DNA of 64,000 nucleotides from Pseudomonas canadensis (GTDB lineage Bacteria > Pseudomonadota > Gammaproteobacteria > Pseudomonadales > Pseudomonadaceae), in assembly GCF_000503215.1 (NCBI RefSeq), contig NZ_AYTD01000004.1:1-64000 (forward strand), in the 5' to 3' direction. The position numbers and the translations under genes were made by a program. Below the pieces are notes generated by a model that saw only the letters and a list, made by a program, of their open reading frames with translations, searched no databases and had not been told where the DNA came from. Below, in pieces: positions 18,100-27,443 of this stretch (the stretch's first letter is position 1; each line of letters begins with the position of its first letter).

Positions 18100-18712
18100 C
18101 GTGTTCCCCTTCAAGGACTTTCTATTAGATGGCTAGTTCGCCCAGAGTGAGCCAATAGCCGGCGTACATACTACCCATTACTTGTAGTAAGTAAACTGAC
18201 GTAGCGCAAGAAGCAAAAAAAATTCTCGCGCCGAATCTATTTTGGCTAATCTTTTGGAGGTTTGTATAAAAACCGTCCAATTTTTTTCAAACAGGCAAGA
18301 ATTGGATCCAGGCTGAAAGGGCCGGCCCGCATGTGTTAAGCCTTGTAAACAGATGAAAATTTATATATCCACGCTGACACTTTCGTTCAGCCTGGCTTTG
18401 CGTTGCCCAGCATCTTTTACGCATGTAGAGGTGACTTTAAGAGCGCCTGTTCGTCTTAAGGTTCAACTGCCGGCAATGTTCAGGCTTTCGATCCCAGGTT
18501 GATCGGAGCCCTTTCTATATCCACCAGCGGTAGGGGATGACGAGTGCGCCTTGAGCAATTGCAGGATTGGTGCCTACTATTCCCTACGTGCTGGTTGTAA
18601 GCGCTCAGGGTTTTCTCGTTGTCGAAACCGGCACGGGGTGGCGTAGATGTTCCTTCGCCGGAAAAACATCGGTAAGGTAGGGGTCAGAAACCAAGACCCG
18701 CGAGGAGTAGTG
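18100..18712. other. 613-base intergenic region upstream of oprI and the GNAT gene
   Basis: No convincing ORF. The oprI-proximal part is AT-rich and must hold the oprI promoter. On the minus strand TAGTAT near 18165-18170 could be a -10 box. A perfect palindrome TTACTTGTAGTAAGTAA (6-bp arms, 5-base spacer) lies at 18178-18194, just upstream of it. The remainder (18250-18600) is mixed composition with no stem-loop plus T run that would clearly mark a small RNA, though one cannot be excluded. Confidence 0.5.
18178..18194. promoter_or_regulatory. Palindrome in the oprI promoter region
   Basis: TTACTT-GTAGT-AAGTAA, a perfect 6-bp inverted repeat placed where a -35 region or operator of oprI would be, about 80 bases upstream of the oprI start codon. 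The binding protein, if any, is unknown. Confidence 0.3.
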
Positions 18713-18994
18713 ATGAGCGAGGCGTTGTCCATCCACCATGACCAGGCTGGTCATCAGTTCGAGACCAATGTGGACGGTCATCGTGCCTATCTGACCTATA
18801 TGGACCTCGGCAAACAGACCCTGGATATCTATCGGACCTTCGTGCCTAACGCACTGCGGGGCCGGGGGATTGCGGCGGCACTGACCGAGGAAGCCTTGAA
18901 GTTCGCCGAAGAGGCTGGCTACACGGTGATCCCGTCCTGCTCCTATGTCGAACGCTACATGGAGCGCCATCAGCGCCATGCAGCGAAGCTGTAA
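18713..18994 (+). CDS. Small GNAT-family N-acetyltransferase (NATD1/YjdJ type)
   Basis: A 93-residue protein of the short GNAT subfamily. The acetyl-CoA pyrophosphate loop is FVPNALRGRGIAAALTEEAL, followed by the conserved IPSCSYVERYMERH near the C-terminus, which carries the cysteine typical of this group. These proteins bind acetyl-CoA but their acceptor substrate is mostly unknown. ATG 18713 follows GAGGAG by six bases. A bidirectional terminator (19013-19041) separates it from the convergent DAHP synthase gene. Confidence 0.88.
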   Translation: MSEALSIHHDQAGHQFETNVDGHRAYLTYMDLGKQTLDIYRTFVPNALRGRGIAAALTEEALKFAEEAGYTVIPSCSYVERYMERHQRHAAKL

Positions 18995-19012
18995 ACCGTA
19001 AACAACACCATG

Positions 19013-19041
19013 AAAAACGCCGGGCTTAGCCCGGCGTTTTT
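19013..19041. terminator. Bidirectional terminator between the GNAT and DAHP synthase genes
   Basis: AAAAACGCCGGGC-TTA-GCCCGGCGTTTTT is a perfect stem-loop with A and T runs on its two sides, so it can end transcripts from both convergent genes. Confidence 0.9.
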
Positions 19042-19058
19042 GTGTGCGCAGTTTAAAG

Positions 19059-20135
19059 TCAGGTGCGTTTGCGTTTAGGCAGAACGTCCTTGAGCTTGGC
19101 ATGCATGCTGCGCAGCGTGTTTTCGGTGGCGGCCCAGTCGATGCAGGCATCGGTGATCGACACGCCATACTGCAAGTCGGCCAGGTCTTTAGGAATCGCC
19201 TGGCAGCCCCAGTTCAGATGGCTCTCGACCATCAGGCCGATGATCGACTGGTTGCCTTCCAGGATCTGGTTGGCGACGTTCTCCATCACCAGCGGCTGCA
19301 GGGCCGGGTCCTTGTTGGAGTTGGCGTGGCTGCAATCGACCATGATGTTCGGCTTGATCTTGGCCTTGTTCAGTGCCTGTTCGCACAGCGCAACGCTGAC
19401 CGAGTCATAGTTGGGCTTGCCGTTGCCGCCGCGCAGCACCACGTGACCGTAGGCGTTGCCCTTGGTGGTGACGATGGACACGCCACCTTCCTGGTTGATA
19501 CCCAGGAAACGGTGCGGGCTGGAGACCGATTGCAGCGCGTTGATCGCCACGGTGAGGCCACCGTCGGTGCCGTTCTTGAAGCCCACTGCCGAAGACAGGC
19601 CGGAAGCCATTTCACGGTGAGTCTGGGATTCAGTGGTGCGTGCGCCGATGGCCGACCAACTGATCAGGTCCTGCAGGTACTGCGGGGAGATCGGGTCCAG
19701 GGCTTCGGTGGCGGTGGGCAGGCCCATCTCGGCCAGGTCCAGCAGCAACTGACGACCGATGTGCAAGCCGTCCTGGATCTTGAACGAGTCGTCCAGGTAC
19801 GGGTCGTTGATCAAGCCTTTCCAGCCGACGGTGGTGCGTGGTTTTTCAAAATAGACGCGCATCACCAGGTAGAGGGTGTCGGACACTTCCGCCGCCAGCA
19901 CTTTGAGGCGCTCGGCGTACTCGTGGGCAGCCTTGAGGTCGTGGATCGAGCAAGGCCCGATGACGACAAACAGGCGGTGGTCGGTGCCGTCGAGAATGTC
20001 ACGGATGACTTCGCGGCCCTTGGTGACGGTCTGCAGGGCAGCGTCGCTCAGAGGGATCTCGCGCTTGAGCTGATCGGGCGTGATCAGAGTCTCGTTGGAT
20101 TCGACGTTTAGGTCATTGATCGGTAAATCAGCCAT
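19059..20135 (-). CDS. 3-deoxy-7-phosphoheptulonate synthase, type I (AroA-I alpha)
   Basis: A 358-residue DAHP synthase that condenses phosphoenolpyruvate and erythrose 4-phosphate in the first step of the shikimate pathway. Family motifs: VVIGPCSIHDLKAA, MRVYFEKPRTTVGWKGLI, ATEALDPISPQYLQDLISW, GARTTESQTHRE, VLRGGNGKPNYD, and MVDCSHANSNKDP (metal ligands). This is the E. coli AroF/G/H class, whose members are feedback-inhibited by Tyr, Phe or Trp; I cannot assign the effector by eye. Start ATG at 20135 (MADLPINDLN); the longer frame to 20258 is not conserved. A second, unrelated type II enzyme is encoded at 33999-35345. Confidence 0.93.
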   Translation of the reverse strand: MADLPINDLNVESNETLITPDQLKREIPLSDAALQTVTKGREVIRDILDGTDHRLFVVIGPCSIHDLKAAHEYAERLKVLAAEVSDTLYLVMRVYFEKPRTTVGWKGLINDPYLDDSFKIQDGLHIGRQLLLDLAEMGLPTATEALDPISPQYLQDLISWSAIGARTTESQTHREMASGLSSAVGFKNGTDGGLTVAINALQSVSSPHRFLGINQEGGVSIVTTKGNAYGHVVLRGGNGKPNYDSVSVALCEQALNKAKIKPNIMVDCSHANSNKDPALQPLVMENVANQILEGNQSIIGLMVESHLNWGCQAIPKDLADLQYGVSITDACIDWAATENTLRSMHAKLKDVLPKRKRT

Positions 20136-20266
20136 CGTGTTACTCGTCAGGGTCACGGGTGCCGGCCGCCAGCCATCCCCGTGCGGCGGAGCACAGCATG
20201 ATTTGAATGCAGGGGGGAGGAACCTTAGCGCGTAACACGGGCCCGCGACAATGGGCAAAGCCCGCT

Positions 20267-20701
20267 TTAATCCAGCGCTGGCGCCACAAAGGCCTCATGG
20301 GAGAACTCGCTGGCATGGCGCGATACCCACTCGCGGGCCAAGGCTTCGAGTTGCTGGGGAGTGGGTTTGGCGTCTTCGTGCTGGCGGCAGTAGCGCTCTA
20401 TCCGGCATGCTTGTTCACCCATGCGTGCACCAAACAGCGCATGTTCATCGGTAAACGAGACACCCACACGGTAGCCGTTCTCCACCTTGCGGCACCATGC
20501 CACGTAGCCCGGATAACGCGCGCTGGCGCCGAGGGAGGGAATATGCAGATCAACCGCCGTGCCTTCGCGCCAGGCACGTGGCCAATGGCAAGCGATGCCG
20601 CCCAAACCGGCCGTGTGCAGGCGTTGGCGGGGGATGGCAGGAGAGGGACGTTGGATTAACTCGACAGCGACATCATCAGGGTGAGGTAAAAAACGACCCA
20701 T
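20267..20701 (-). CDS. PilZ-like domain protein with degenerate c-di-GMP motifs
   Basis: A 144-residue protein with a PilZ-type layout: short N-terminal GRFLPHPDDVAVEL, a beta-barrel (GTAVDLHIPSLG, YPGYVAWCRKVENGYRVGVSF) and a C-terminal helix. In canonical PilZ domains an RxxxR motif and a (D/N)xSxxG motif bind cyclic di-GMP. Here they read RFLPH and HTAGLG, so the second Arg, the Asp/Asn and the Ser are all replaced. It may not bind c-di-GMP and may instead act by protein contacts. ATG 20701 overlaps the divergent start codon of the next gene. Confidence 0.75.
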   Translation of the reverse strand: MGRFLPHPDDVAVELIQRPSPAIPRQRLHTAGLGGIACHWPRAWREGTAVDLHIPSLGASARYPGYVAWCRKVENGYRVGVSFTDEHALFGARMGEQACRIERYCRQHEDAKPTPQQLEALAREWVSRHASEFSHEAFVAPALD

Positions 20702-21086
20702 GTACACGGACTCCGAGCACCGTCCAATTGACGGCGGTGGCAGCAGTATAGTGAAGGAACTGGAATTGACCGACCTGGATATTGACCAGCAATTGCTGGG
20801 ATTGCCAGGTATTTCGCTGGTTGTGTTTACAAGCCATGGGTGTTCCAGTTGCCGGTGGGCGCGCCAGCAGTTGCCGGGGTGGCCGTTGCCAGTGGACCGG
20901 GTGTGTTGGGTGGACGCCGGGCATAACGGTGGGGCGGTCGAACGCTACCAGATCTTTCATTTGCCGGCGCTGTTCGTGGTGTGCGAGGGTCAATTCCTTG
21001 GGCAATTACAGACGCGTCTTACACCTACCCATCTAAACGACTCCATCCATCAAGCGCTTACCCGCACTCCAGAGGATCTGCCATGA
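20700..21086 (+). CDS. Thioredoxin-like protein with CSSC motif
   Basis: A 128-residue thioredoxin-fold protein: beta strand ISLVVFTSHGCSSCRWARQQL with CxxC at residues 48-51, then YQIFHLPALFVVCEGQF containing the cis-proline (LP). No signal peptide is seen, so it is cytoplasmic. The ATG at 20700 overlaps, on the opposite strand, the ATG of the PilZ-like gene; a GTG at 20751 is an alternative start that would avoid this and keep the fold. Its TGA overlaps the panE-like start (ATGA), so the two are translationally coupled. Confidence 0.75.
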   Translation: MYTDSEHRPIDGGGSSIVKELELTDLDIDQQLLGLPGISLVVFTSHGCSSCRWARQQLPGWPLPVDRVCWVDAGHNGGAVERYQIFHLPALFVVCEGQFLGQLQTRLTPTHLNDSIHQALTRTPEDLP

Positions 21087-22036
21087 CCGCACAAGCCCCC
21101 CGCATTGGCATCATCGGCACCGGCGCCATCGGTGGTTTTTATGGATTGATGCTGGCGCGTGCCGGTTTCGATGTGCACTTCCTGTTGCGCAGTGAATACG
21201 CGGCGGTCAGCGAGCACGGCCTGCAACTGAATAGCACGGTGCATGGCCCTTTGCACCTGCACCCGGTGCAGGCATATGCCCGCGCCGCCGATATGCCGTC
21301 GTGCGACTGGTTGCTGGTGGGCACCAAGTCCACCGGCAATGTCGACCTCGCCCCCACCATCGCCCAAGTGGCGGTGCCGGACGCCAAGGTGGTGCTGCTG
21401 CAAAACGGCCTCGATGTCGAAGACAGTCTGCGTGAACACCTGCCAGCGTCGCTGCACCTGCTTGGCGGCCTGTGCTACATCGGCGTGCACCGCTCTGACC
21501 CCGGCGTGATCGAGCACCAGGCGTTAGGCCGGGTCAACCTGGGTTATCACAGCGGCACGGCGGCCAATCATGAGGATGCGCAAAAGGCGATTGTCGAAGC
21601 CGGGGCAGCGCTGTTTCACGCGGCCGGCATCGAGTCCCAGGCCATGGCCAATGTGCATCAGGCCCGTTGGCACAAACTGGTGTGGAACGTGCCCTACAAC
21701 GGCCTCTCCGTGTTGCTCGGGACAGGCACCACGGCGATGATGGCTGACGAATCCAGCCGCGAGCTGATCCAGGCGCTGATGGCTGAAGTGGTTCAGGGCG
21801 CTCACGCCTGCGGCCATGAAATCCCCAAGAGTTACGCCGAGCAGATGTTCACCATGACCGAAACCATGGACGACTACCTGCCGAGCATGTATCACGACCA
21901 CGTGCACAAGCGCCCGCTTGAACTGGAGGCGATCTACGCAAGGCCACTCGCTGCCGCCAAGGCTGCAGGTTGCGAACTGCCGCGGATGCAGGCGCTGTAC
22001 CAGGCCTTGAGTTTCATTGATCGGCATAACCGCTGA
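21083..22036 (+). CDS. panE: 2-dehydropantoate 2-reductase family protein
   Basis: A 317-residue ketopantoate reductase family protein that would reduce 2-dehydropantoate to pantoate with NADPH in pantothenate synthesis. N-terminal Rossmann motif IGIIGTGAIGGFYGLMLARAG binds the nucleotide; VGTKSTGNVDLAP and VVLLQNGLD follow. The C-terminal domain contains HKLVWNVPYNGLSVLLG with the catalytic lysine region and PSMYHDHVHKRPLELEAIYA. This family has paralogues of unknown substrate in Pseudomonas, so the symbol is tentative. Coupled by ATGA overlap to the thioredoxin-like gene, with AGAGGA just upstream. Confidence 0.85.
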   Translation: MTAQAPRIGIIGTGAIGGFYGLMLARAGFDVHFLLRSEYAAVSEHGLQLNSTVHGPLHLHPVQAYARAADMPSCDWLLVGTKSTGNVDLAPTIAQVAVPDAKVVLLQNGLDVEDSLREHLPASLHLLGGLCYIGVHRSDPGVIEHQALGRVNLGYHSGTAANHEDAQKAIVEAGAALFHAAGIESQAMANVHQARWHKLVWNVPYNGLSVLLGTGTTAMMADESSRELIQALMAEVVQGAHACGHEIPKSYAEQMFTMTETMDDYLPSMYHDHVHKRPLELEAIYARPLAAAKAAGCELPRMQALYQALSFIDRHNR

Positions 22037-22053
22037 GTCGGGGGGGACACATT

Positions 22054-22959
22054 ATGGCAAAGGGTTTGGGCGACAAACTGGTGCTGGCGATTTCATCGAG
22101 GGCACTTTTCGATTTGAGTGAAAGCCACAAGGTCTACCTGGCCGAAGGGGTCGAGACCTACCGCCAGTACCAGATCGAACACGAGGAGGAAATCCTCGAG
22201 CCCGGTGACGCCTTCCCGCTGGTCAAGAAGCTGCTCAGCCTCAATGCCAGCCTCGGCCGTGCCCGGGTCGAAGTAGTGCTGGTGTCGCGCAACAGCGCGG
22301 ACACCGGCCTGCGCGTGTTCAATTCAATCCAGCATTACGACCTGGACATTTCCCGCGCCGCTTTCGTAGGCGGGCGTAGTCCTTATCCTTATCTGGCGGC
22401 GTTTGGCTGTCATCTGTTTCTCTCGACCCATGCTGAAGATGTGCGCAGTGCCCTCGATGCCGGGTTTGCGGCGGCGACGATTCTGTCCGGCGGCCCGAAC
22501 CGCGCCTCCAGCGAAGAACTGCGCATTGCCTTCGACGGCGACGCGGTGTTGTTTTCCGATGAGTCCGAACGGGTCTATCAGGCTGGCGGACTGGAAGCAT
22601 TCCAGGCCAATGAACGGGAGTCGGCGCGCCAGCCTTTGCATGGCGGCCCTTTCAAAGGTTTCCTGGCAGCGCTCAACCTGTTGCAGCGCGAGTTTGCGGA
22701 CGAAGCCTGTCCGATCCGCACCGCGCTGGTCACGGCCCGTTCCGCGCCGTCCCATGAGCGGGTGATTCGCACCTTGCGCGAGTGGGATATCCGCCTGGAC
22801 GAATCGTTGTTCCTCGGTGGCCTGGAAAAATCCGCATTTTTGGAAGCCTTCGCCGCCGATGTGTTTTTTGATGACCAGGCCGGGCATTGCGAGAAGGCCA
22901 TGGAGTTCGTCGCCACCGGGCATGTTCCCCATGGCATCAGTAATGAGGTGAAGTGCTAA
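22054..22959 (+). CDS. Cytosolic 5'-nucleotidase (NT5C1-like family)
   Basis: A 301-residue protein of the family of bacterial relatives of vertebrate cytosolic 5'-nucleotidase I (PF06189 type). Motifs: LVLAISSRALFDLSESHKVY near the N-terminus, VEVVLVSRNSADTGLRVFNS, LFLSTHAEDVRSAL, FDGDAVLFSDESE and DVFFDDQAGHCEKA. The acidic pairs are HAD-like. It should dephosphorylate nucleoside monophosphates in the cytoplasm. It follows panE by 17 bases and is probably cotranscribed, though no metabolic link is obvious. A GGGGG(A) ribosome-binding site precedes the ATG. Confidence 0.88.
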   Translation: MAKGLGDKLVLAISSRALFDLSESHKVYLAEGVETYRQYQIEHEEEILEPGDAFPLVKKLLSLNASLGRARVEVVLVSRNSADTGLRVFNSIQHYDLDISRAAFVGGRSPYPYLAAFGCHLFLSTHAEDVRSALDAGFAAATILSGGPNRASSEELRIAFDGDAVLFSDESERVYQAGGLEAFQANERESARQPLHGGPFKGFLAALNLLQREFADEACPIRTALVTARSAPSHERVIRTLREWDIRLDESLFLGGLEKSAFLEAFAADVFFDDQAGHCEKAMEFVATGHVPHGISNEVKC

Positions 22960-23030
22960 GTCAGTCGAAGTCAGCAAGGCACTGCTAAGCTGATTTCATC
23001 TCCGCCATCCTGGCAGTTCCAGGGGGTTCT

Positions 23031-23531
23031 ATGATCCGTTCGATGCTGTACGCCACAGACCTCGGTCTGTACGCGCCTTATGTGATGCAACATGCGCTGG
23101 CGCTGGCCCGAACGTTCAAGGCGGACCTGTATGTGATCCATGTGGTCGAGCCCATTGGGCTGTTCGCCGAATCGGTGCTACAGAGCTACCTTGATGAGAA
23201 GGCCCTGAATGAGTGGCAGAGCCAGGGGCTGACCACGGTGATGGCGACGATCGAGCAACGGGTGCTGGACAGTTTTCGCGAGGAGTTGGGGGAAGGCGAG
23301 CAAGACCTGAAGTTGATTCGCTCGGTACGGGTGATCCAGGGGGATCCGTGCGAGGTGATTCTCGACCAACTGCGCAAACTTTCCGTGGACCTGTTGATCG
23401 TCGGCAGTCATAGCCATGCAACCGCAGCGGCTACCCCGTTGGGGCGCACCGCTGCACGGGTGCTGCAGCTGTCTACGGTGCCGGTTTACCTGGTGCCTTC
23501 ATTGCAACGTCGCCGCAGTGATGACGTGTGA
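23031..23531 (+). CDS. Universal stress protein (UspA family)
   Basis: A 166-residue single-domain Usp. SMLYATDLGLYAPYVMQHALALA forms the first strand and helix, ADLYVIHVVEP the second, and VDLLIVGSHSHATAAATPLGRTAARVLQLS the nucleotide-binding C-terminal motif (GSHSH-x9-G-x-TA). This motif suggests the ATP-binding subgroup. Cytoplasmic, usually induced by stationary phase or low oxygen. The start has AGGGGG seven bases upstream. It lies 70 bases after the 5'-nucleotidase and just before cysB. Confidence 0.93.
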   Translation: MIRSMLYATDLGLYAPYVMQHALALARTFKADLYVIHVVEPIGLFAESVLQSYLDEKALNEWQSQGLTTVMATIEQRVLDSFREELGEGEQDLKLIRSVRVIQGDPCEVILDQLRKLSVDLLIVGSHSHATAAATPLGRTAARVLQLSTVPVYLVPSLQRRRSDDV

Positions 23532-23625
23532 TGGGTGAAAACGATAAAAAGTTCTAGATTTATCCATCGAACCTTTAATATAGTTATATACCGTCGCTGA
23601 TACCCGTGGCGTCTATCTGCTTTGA

Positions 23626-24609
<984 letters not shown>

Positions 24610-24632
24610 GTGAATGAATGCGCTCCTACAGG

Positions 24633-25115
24633 TTATTTGGCGTCGGTAACCGTGAAGTGTTGCCGAGCGCCCGCCACCAGAATCTCCACCTCATCGCCTT
24701 CGAACTTGCCCAGCAGGCTTTTGCCCAGCGGCGAGCGCGGGGTGATGACGGTGACCGGTTGCCCGACCACATCCACTTTCAAACCTGCCGCATCTGGCGC
24801 CAAAAACAGCCATTGCTGGCGACCGTTCTCGTCTTCCAGCCCCAGTAGCGCGCCAATTTCTATACCGCGTTGATCATCAAAGGCCCGCAGCTGCATGCTC
24901 TGGCATAACGCCAACGCCTGCTTGATCTCCTCCACGCGTTTGGCTTGCCCCGCCGCCAGGTAGGAAGCCTCCAACCCCAGGGTGTCGTATTTGTTCTCCG
25001 CGATGTTTTCTTCGTGGGTCGCGGTTTCGTAAGCGGTCTGCGCTGCGCGTTGGGCAATATCGAGATCGAGGGCGAGCTTCTCTAATACAAGCTGGTGTAC
25101 GGCATGTTTATTCAT
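24633..25115 (-). CDS. GreA/GreB-family RNA polymerase-binding protein
   Basis: A 160-residue Gre-like protein distinct from the greB at 12005. Its N-terminal coiled coil (LEKLALDLDIAQRAAQTAYETATHEENIAENKYDTLG, about residues 10-48) keeps some acidic tip residues (HEENIAENKYDT), and the C-terminal FKBP-like domain has TPRSPLGKSLLGKFEGDEVE. Such Gre homologues enter the RNA polymerase secondary channel and can help or inhibit transcript cleavage. The arrangement with the small membrane protein gene upstream (gap of six bases) suggests an operon. The target effect cannot be read from sequence. Confidence 0.85.
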   Translation of the reverse strand: MNKHAVHQLVLEKLALDLDIAQRAAQTAYETATHEENIAENKYDTLGLEASYLAAGQAKRVEEIKQALALCQSMQLRAFDDQRGIEIGALLGLEDENGRQQWLFLAPDAAGLKVDVVGQPVTVITPRSPLGKSLLGKFEGDEVEILVAGARQHFTVTDAK

Positions 25116-25121
25116 TGGTCA

Positions 25122-25490
25122 TCAATCGCAGAATTGCAGGACATTGGCCCGGGTCTTTTCGTTGGGGGCGTTCTGGTCCTGTTGCAGCCAGAACTGGCAT
25201 TTGGGGTTGGACAGGTTGCGCGCATTGTTGCGGGCCTGGTCCAGGGTTTGCTGCTGTTCCTGCTTCTGCAGGTTCTGCTGGTACTGCTCGAACATGCGGT
25301 TTGGCGGTTCAGGTGCCACCACCGCAGGCTTGCCCAATTGCTGCACGGCCTGGGCCACCGGCGCCAGGCTTTGCGGGAACAGGTAGCGCGAGGCCAGCCA
25401 AGCCGTCAGCGCGAGGGCGATAAACCCCAGCCACACGCCAAACGCGATAGCAGCGCTTAGCTTGAACAGCGATAACGGACGATCGGACAT
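25122..25490 (-). CDS. Hypothetical single-TM protein, 122 residues
   Basis: A 122-residue protein of unknown function. A hydrophobic helix at about 13-34 (FGVWLGFIALALTAWLA) anchors it in the inner membrane. The following part is rich in Pro and Gln (about 50-80, FEQYQQNLQKQEQQQTLDQA), and a C-terminal pair of cysteines (KCQFWLQ and LQFCD) could form a disulfide in the periplasm. ATG 25490 follows GGAGG; the longer frame to 25583 is not credible. It is followed six bases later by the GreA-like gene. Confidence 0.75.
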   Translation of the reverse strand: MSDRPLSLFKLSAAIAFGVWLGFIALALTAWLASRYLFPQSLAPVAQAVQQLGKPAVVAPEPPNRMFEQYQQNLQKQEQQQTLDQARNNARNLSNPKCQFWLQQDQNAPNEKTRANVLQFCD

Positions 25491-25622
25491 GATGGCCTCC
25501 TGGCGGGCATAAACGGCGTGGCGGCGATTGTCGCACAGCCACCGTGCAGAATAATCGCGATCAAGCCTTCTGCATCCGCGCATTTATGCGGACAATCGAG
25601 CCTTTGAGCATTGGAGCCCGGA

Positions 25623-26756
25623 ATGAAAGCCCGCTGGGATATTTTTTGTAGCGTCGTCGACAACTACGGCGATATCGGCGTGACCTGGCGCCTGGCTCGG
25701 CAGTTGGTGGCGGAGCACGCCTGCGATGTGTGCTTGTGGGTCGATGACCTGCGGGCATTCGAGCGCATGTGCCCGCAAATCGATGTGCAGCAAGACCTGC
25801 AATGGCAGGAAGGCGTCGAAGTGCGCCACTGGCCCGCCAAGTGGGTGAAGGTGCCAGCAGCCGACGTAGTGATTGCCGCGTTCGCCTGTCAGTTGCCGCC
25901 CGACTATATGGAAGCCATGGCCGAGCGCGAACGTGTGCCGTTGTGGATGAACCTGGATTACCTGAGTGCCGAAGACTGGGTGGTGGGCTGTCATCGACTG
26001 CCGTCGGTGAAATTCAAGGGCGTGCAGAAGTACTTCTTCTTTCCTGGGTTCCGACCCGGCACCGGCGGCCTGTTGCGTGAGGCGGGATTGCTGGAGCGGC
26101 GTAGGGCGTTTCAGCAGGATGCCGGCGCGCAGCGAGACTTCCTGCAAGCCTTGGGCATAGTTCCCGCACTGGATGCGCGGCTGATCTCACTTTTCGCCTA
26201 CGAAAACGCGGGGCTCGCCAGTTGGCTGGATGTGTTATCGACGGACGGGTGTGCCACTCATCTGTTGGTCCCCGAGGGACGTATCCTGGGCGACGTGCAG
26301 CGCTGGCTCGGTGTGGACCGGCTGGTCGCAGGGGATATCCAGCAACGCGGATCGCTGACGGTGCAGGTCATCGCTTTCGTGCGCCAGGAACAATACGACC
26401 GCTTGCTGTGGTGCTGCGACTTCAATGCCGTGCGCGGCGAAGACTCGTTCGTGCGTGCCCAATGGGCCGGGCGTCCGCTGCTCTGGCACATTTACCGACA
26501 GGACGAAGACATCCATCTCGACAAACTCGATGCCTTCCTGGAGCTGTACACCGCCGACTTGTCTCCAGCGGCAAGCGCTGCTTTGATCGGTCTCTGGCAG
26601 GCCTGGAACACGGAGGGCGACATGGCCCAACCGTGGAAAATGCTGCTGGAACACTGGCCGGAAGTGAATCTGCACGCCGAAGCATGGTGTCTGGAACAGG
26701 GTTTGCAGGCCGATCTTGCGACGGCGCTGGTGCAGTTTTATGAAAGTTGGATATGA
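25623..26756 (+). CDS. earP: EF-P arginine rhamnosyltransferase EarP
   Basis: A 377-residue GT-B glycosyltransferase that attaches rhamnose from dTDP-L-rhamnose to Arg32 of elongation factor P. The signature WDIFCSVVDNYGDIGVTWRL holds Asp13 and Asp17, both known to be essential in EarP proteins. The donor-binding C-terminal domain has LLVPEGRILGDVQRW and a RGEDSFVRAQWAGRPLLWHIY segment. It is directly upstream of efp (49 bases), the standard earP-efp pair of Pseudomonas and Neisseria. Start ATG 25623 was chosen over 25611, which adds four residues. Confidence 0.97.
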   Translation: MKARWDIFCSVVDNYGDIGVTWRLARQLVAEHACDVCLWVDDLRAFERMCPQIDVQQDLQWQEGVEVRHWPAKWVKVPAADVVIAAFACQLPPDYMEAMAERERVPLWMNLDYLSAEDWVVGCHRLPSVKFKGVQKYFFFPGFRPGTGGLLREAGLLERRRAFQQDAGAQRDFLQALGIVPALDARLISLFAYENAGLASWLDVLSTDGCATHLLVPEGRILGDVQRWLGVDRLVAGDIQQRGSLTVQVIAFVRQEQYDRLLWCCDFNAVRGEDSFVRAQWAGRPLLWHIYRQDEDIHLDKLDAFLELYTADLSPAASAALIGLWQAWNTEGDMAQPWKMLLEHWPEVNLHAEAWCLEQGLQADLATALVQFYESWI

Positions 26757-26805
26757 TACGCCACCTTGAATTTTGTAAATCCCATCCAAATTTCGGATAT
26801 ATGCA

Positions 26806-27378
26806 ATGAAAACTGGTAAAGAACTGAAACCCGGTACAGTGATCCGTCTCGAAAACGACCCTTGGCTGGTTCAGAAAGCTGAGTTCACCAAGTCTGGTCG
26901 TAACAGCGCAATCATGAAGACCAAGCTGAAGAACCTGCTGACCGGTTACAAGACCGAGATCGTATACAGCGCCGATGACAAGCTGGACGACGTGATCCTC
27001 GACCGCAAAGAAGCGACCCTGTCCTTCATCAGCGGCGACACCTACACGTTCATGGACACCACCGACTACACCATGTACGAGCTGAACGCTGAAGACATCG
27101 AAGCCGTTCTGCCGTTCATCGAAGAAGGCATGGAAGACGTCTGCGAAGCTATTTTCTTCGAAGAGCGCCTGGTTTCCGTAGAGCTGCCGACCACCATCGT
27201 GCGTAAAGTGGCCTACACCGAAGGTTCCGCTCGCGGCGACACTTCGGGCAAAGTCATGAAGCCTGCCAAGCTGGCTAACGGCACCGAGCTGCAAGTCGCT
27301 GACTTCATCGAAATCGACGACCTGATCGAGATCGACACCCGCGAAGGCGGTTCGTACAAAGGTCGCGCCAAGAAGTAA
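26806..27378 (+). CDS. efp: Elongation factor P (arginine-type)
   Basis: A 190-residue EF-P with three beta-barrel domains. It binds ribosomes stalled at polyproline and speeds peptide-bond formation. The domain I loop reads [13 protein letters not shown] with Arg at position 32, the residue modified by EarP; Lys-type EF-P would have Lys there. No epmA/epmB genes are needed. The C-terminal signature [20 protein letters not shown] and [15 protein letters not shown] is typical. It ends at a strong bidirectional terminator. Confidence 0.97.
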   Translation: MKTGKELKPGTVIRLENDPWLVQKAEFTKSGRNSAIMKTKLKNLLTGYKTEIVYSADDKLDDVILDRKEATLSFISGDTYTFMDTTDYTMYELNAEDIEAVLPFIEEGMEDVCEAIFFEERLVSVELPTTIVRKVAYTEGSARGDTSGKVMKPAKLANGTELQVADFIEIDDLIEIDTREGGSYKGRAKK

Positions 27379-27400
27379 TTCTGGCCCTGCCGATACGAAA

Positions 27401-27428
27401 AAAAGCCCGACCTTGAGTCGGGCTTTTT
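27401..27428. terminator. Bidirectional terminator between efp and the esterase gene
   Basis: AAAAGCCCGAC-CTTGA-GTCGGGCTTTTT, a perfect 11-bp stem with A and T runs on the two sides, between convergent stop codons. Confidence 0.92.
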
Positions 27429-27443
27429 CGTGGGCGTTACGTT

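Noticed and set aside
18605..19168. 187-codon minus-strand frame between oprI and DAHP synthase
   Set aside because: It crosses the bidirectional terminator at 19013-19041 and the well-supported GNAT gene.
20728..20752. TTGACG and TATAGT considered as a promoter for a GTG start at 20751
   Set aside because: The spacer is only 13 bases, too short for a sigma-70 promoter.
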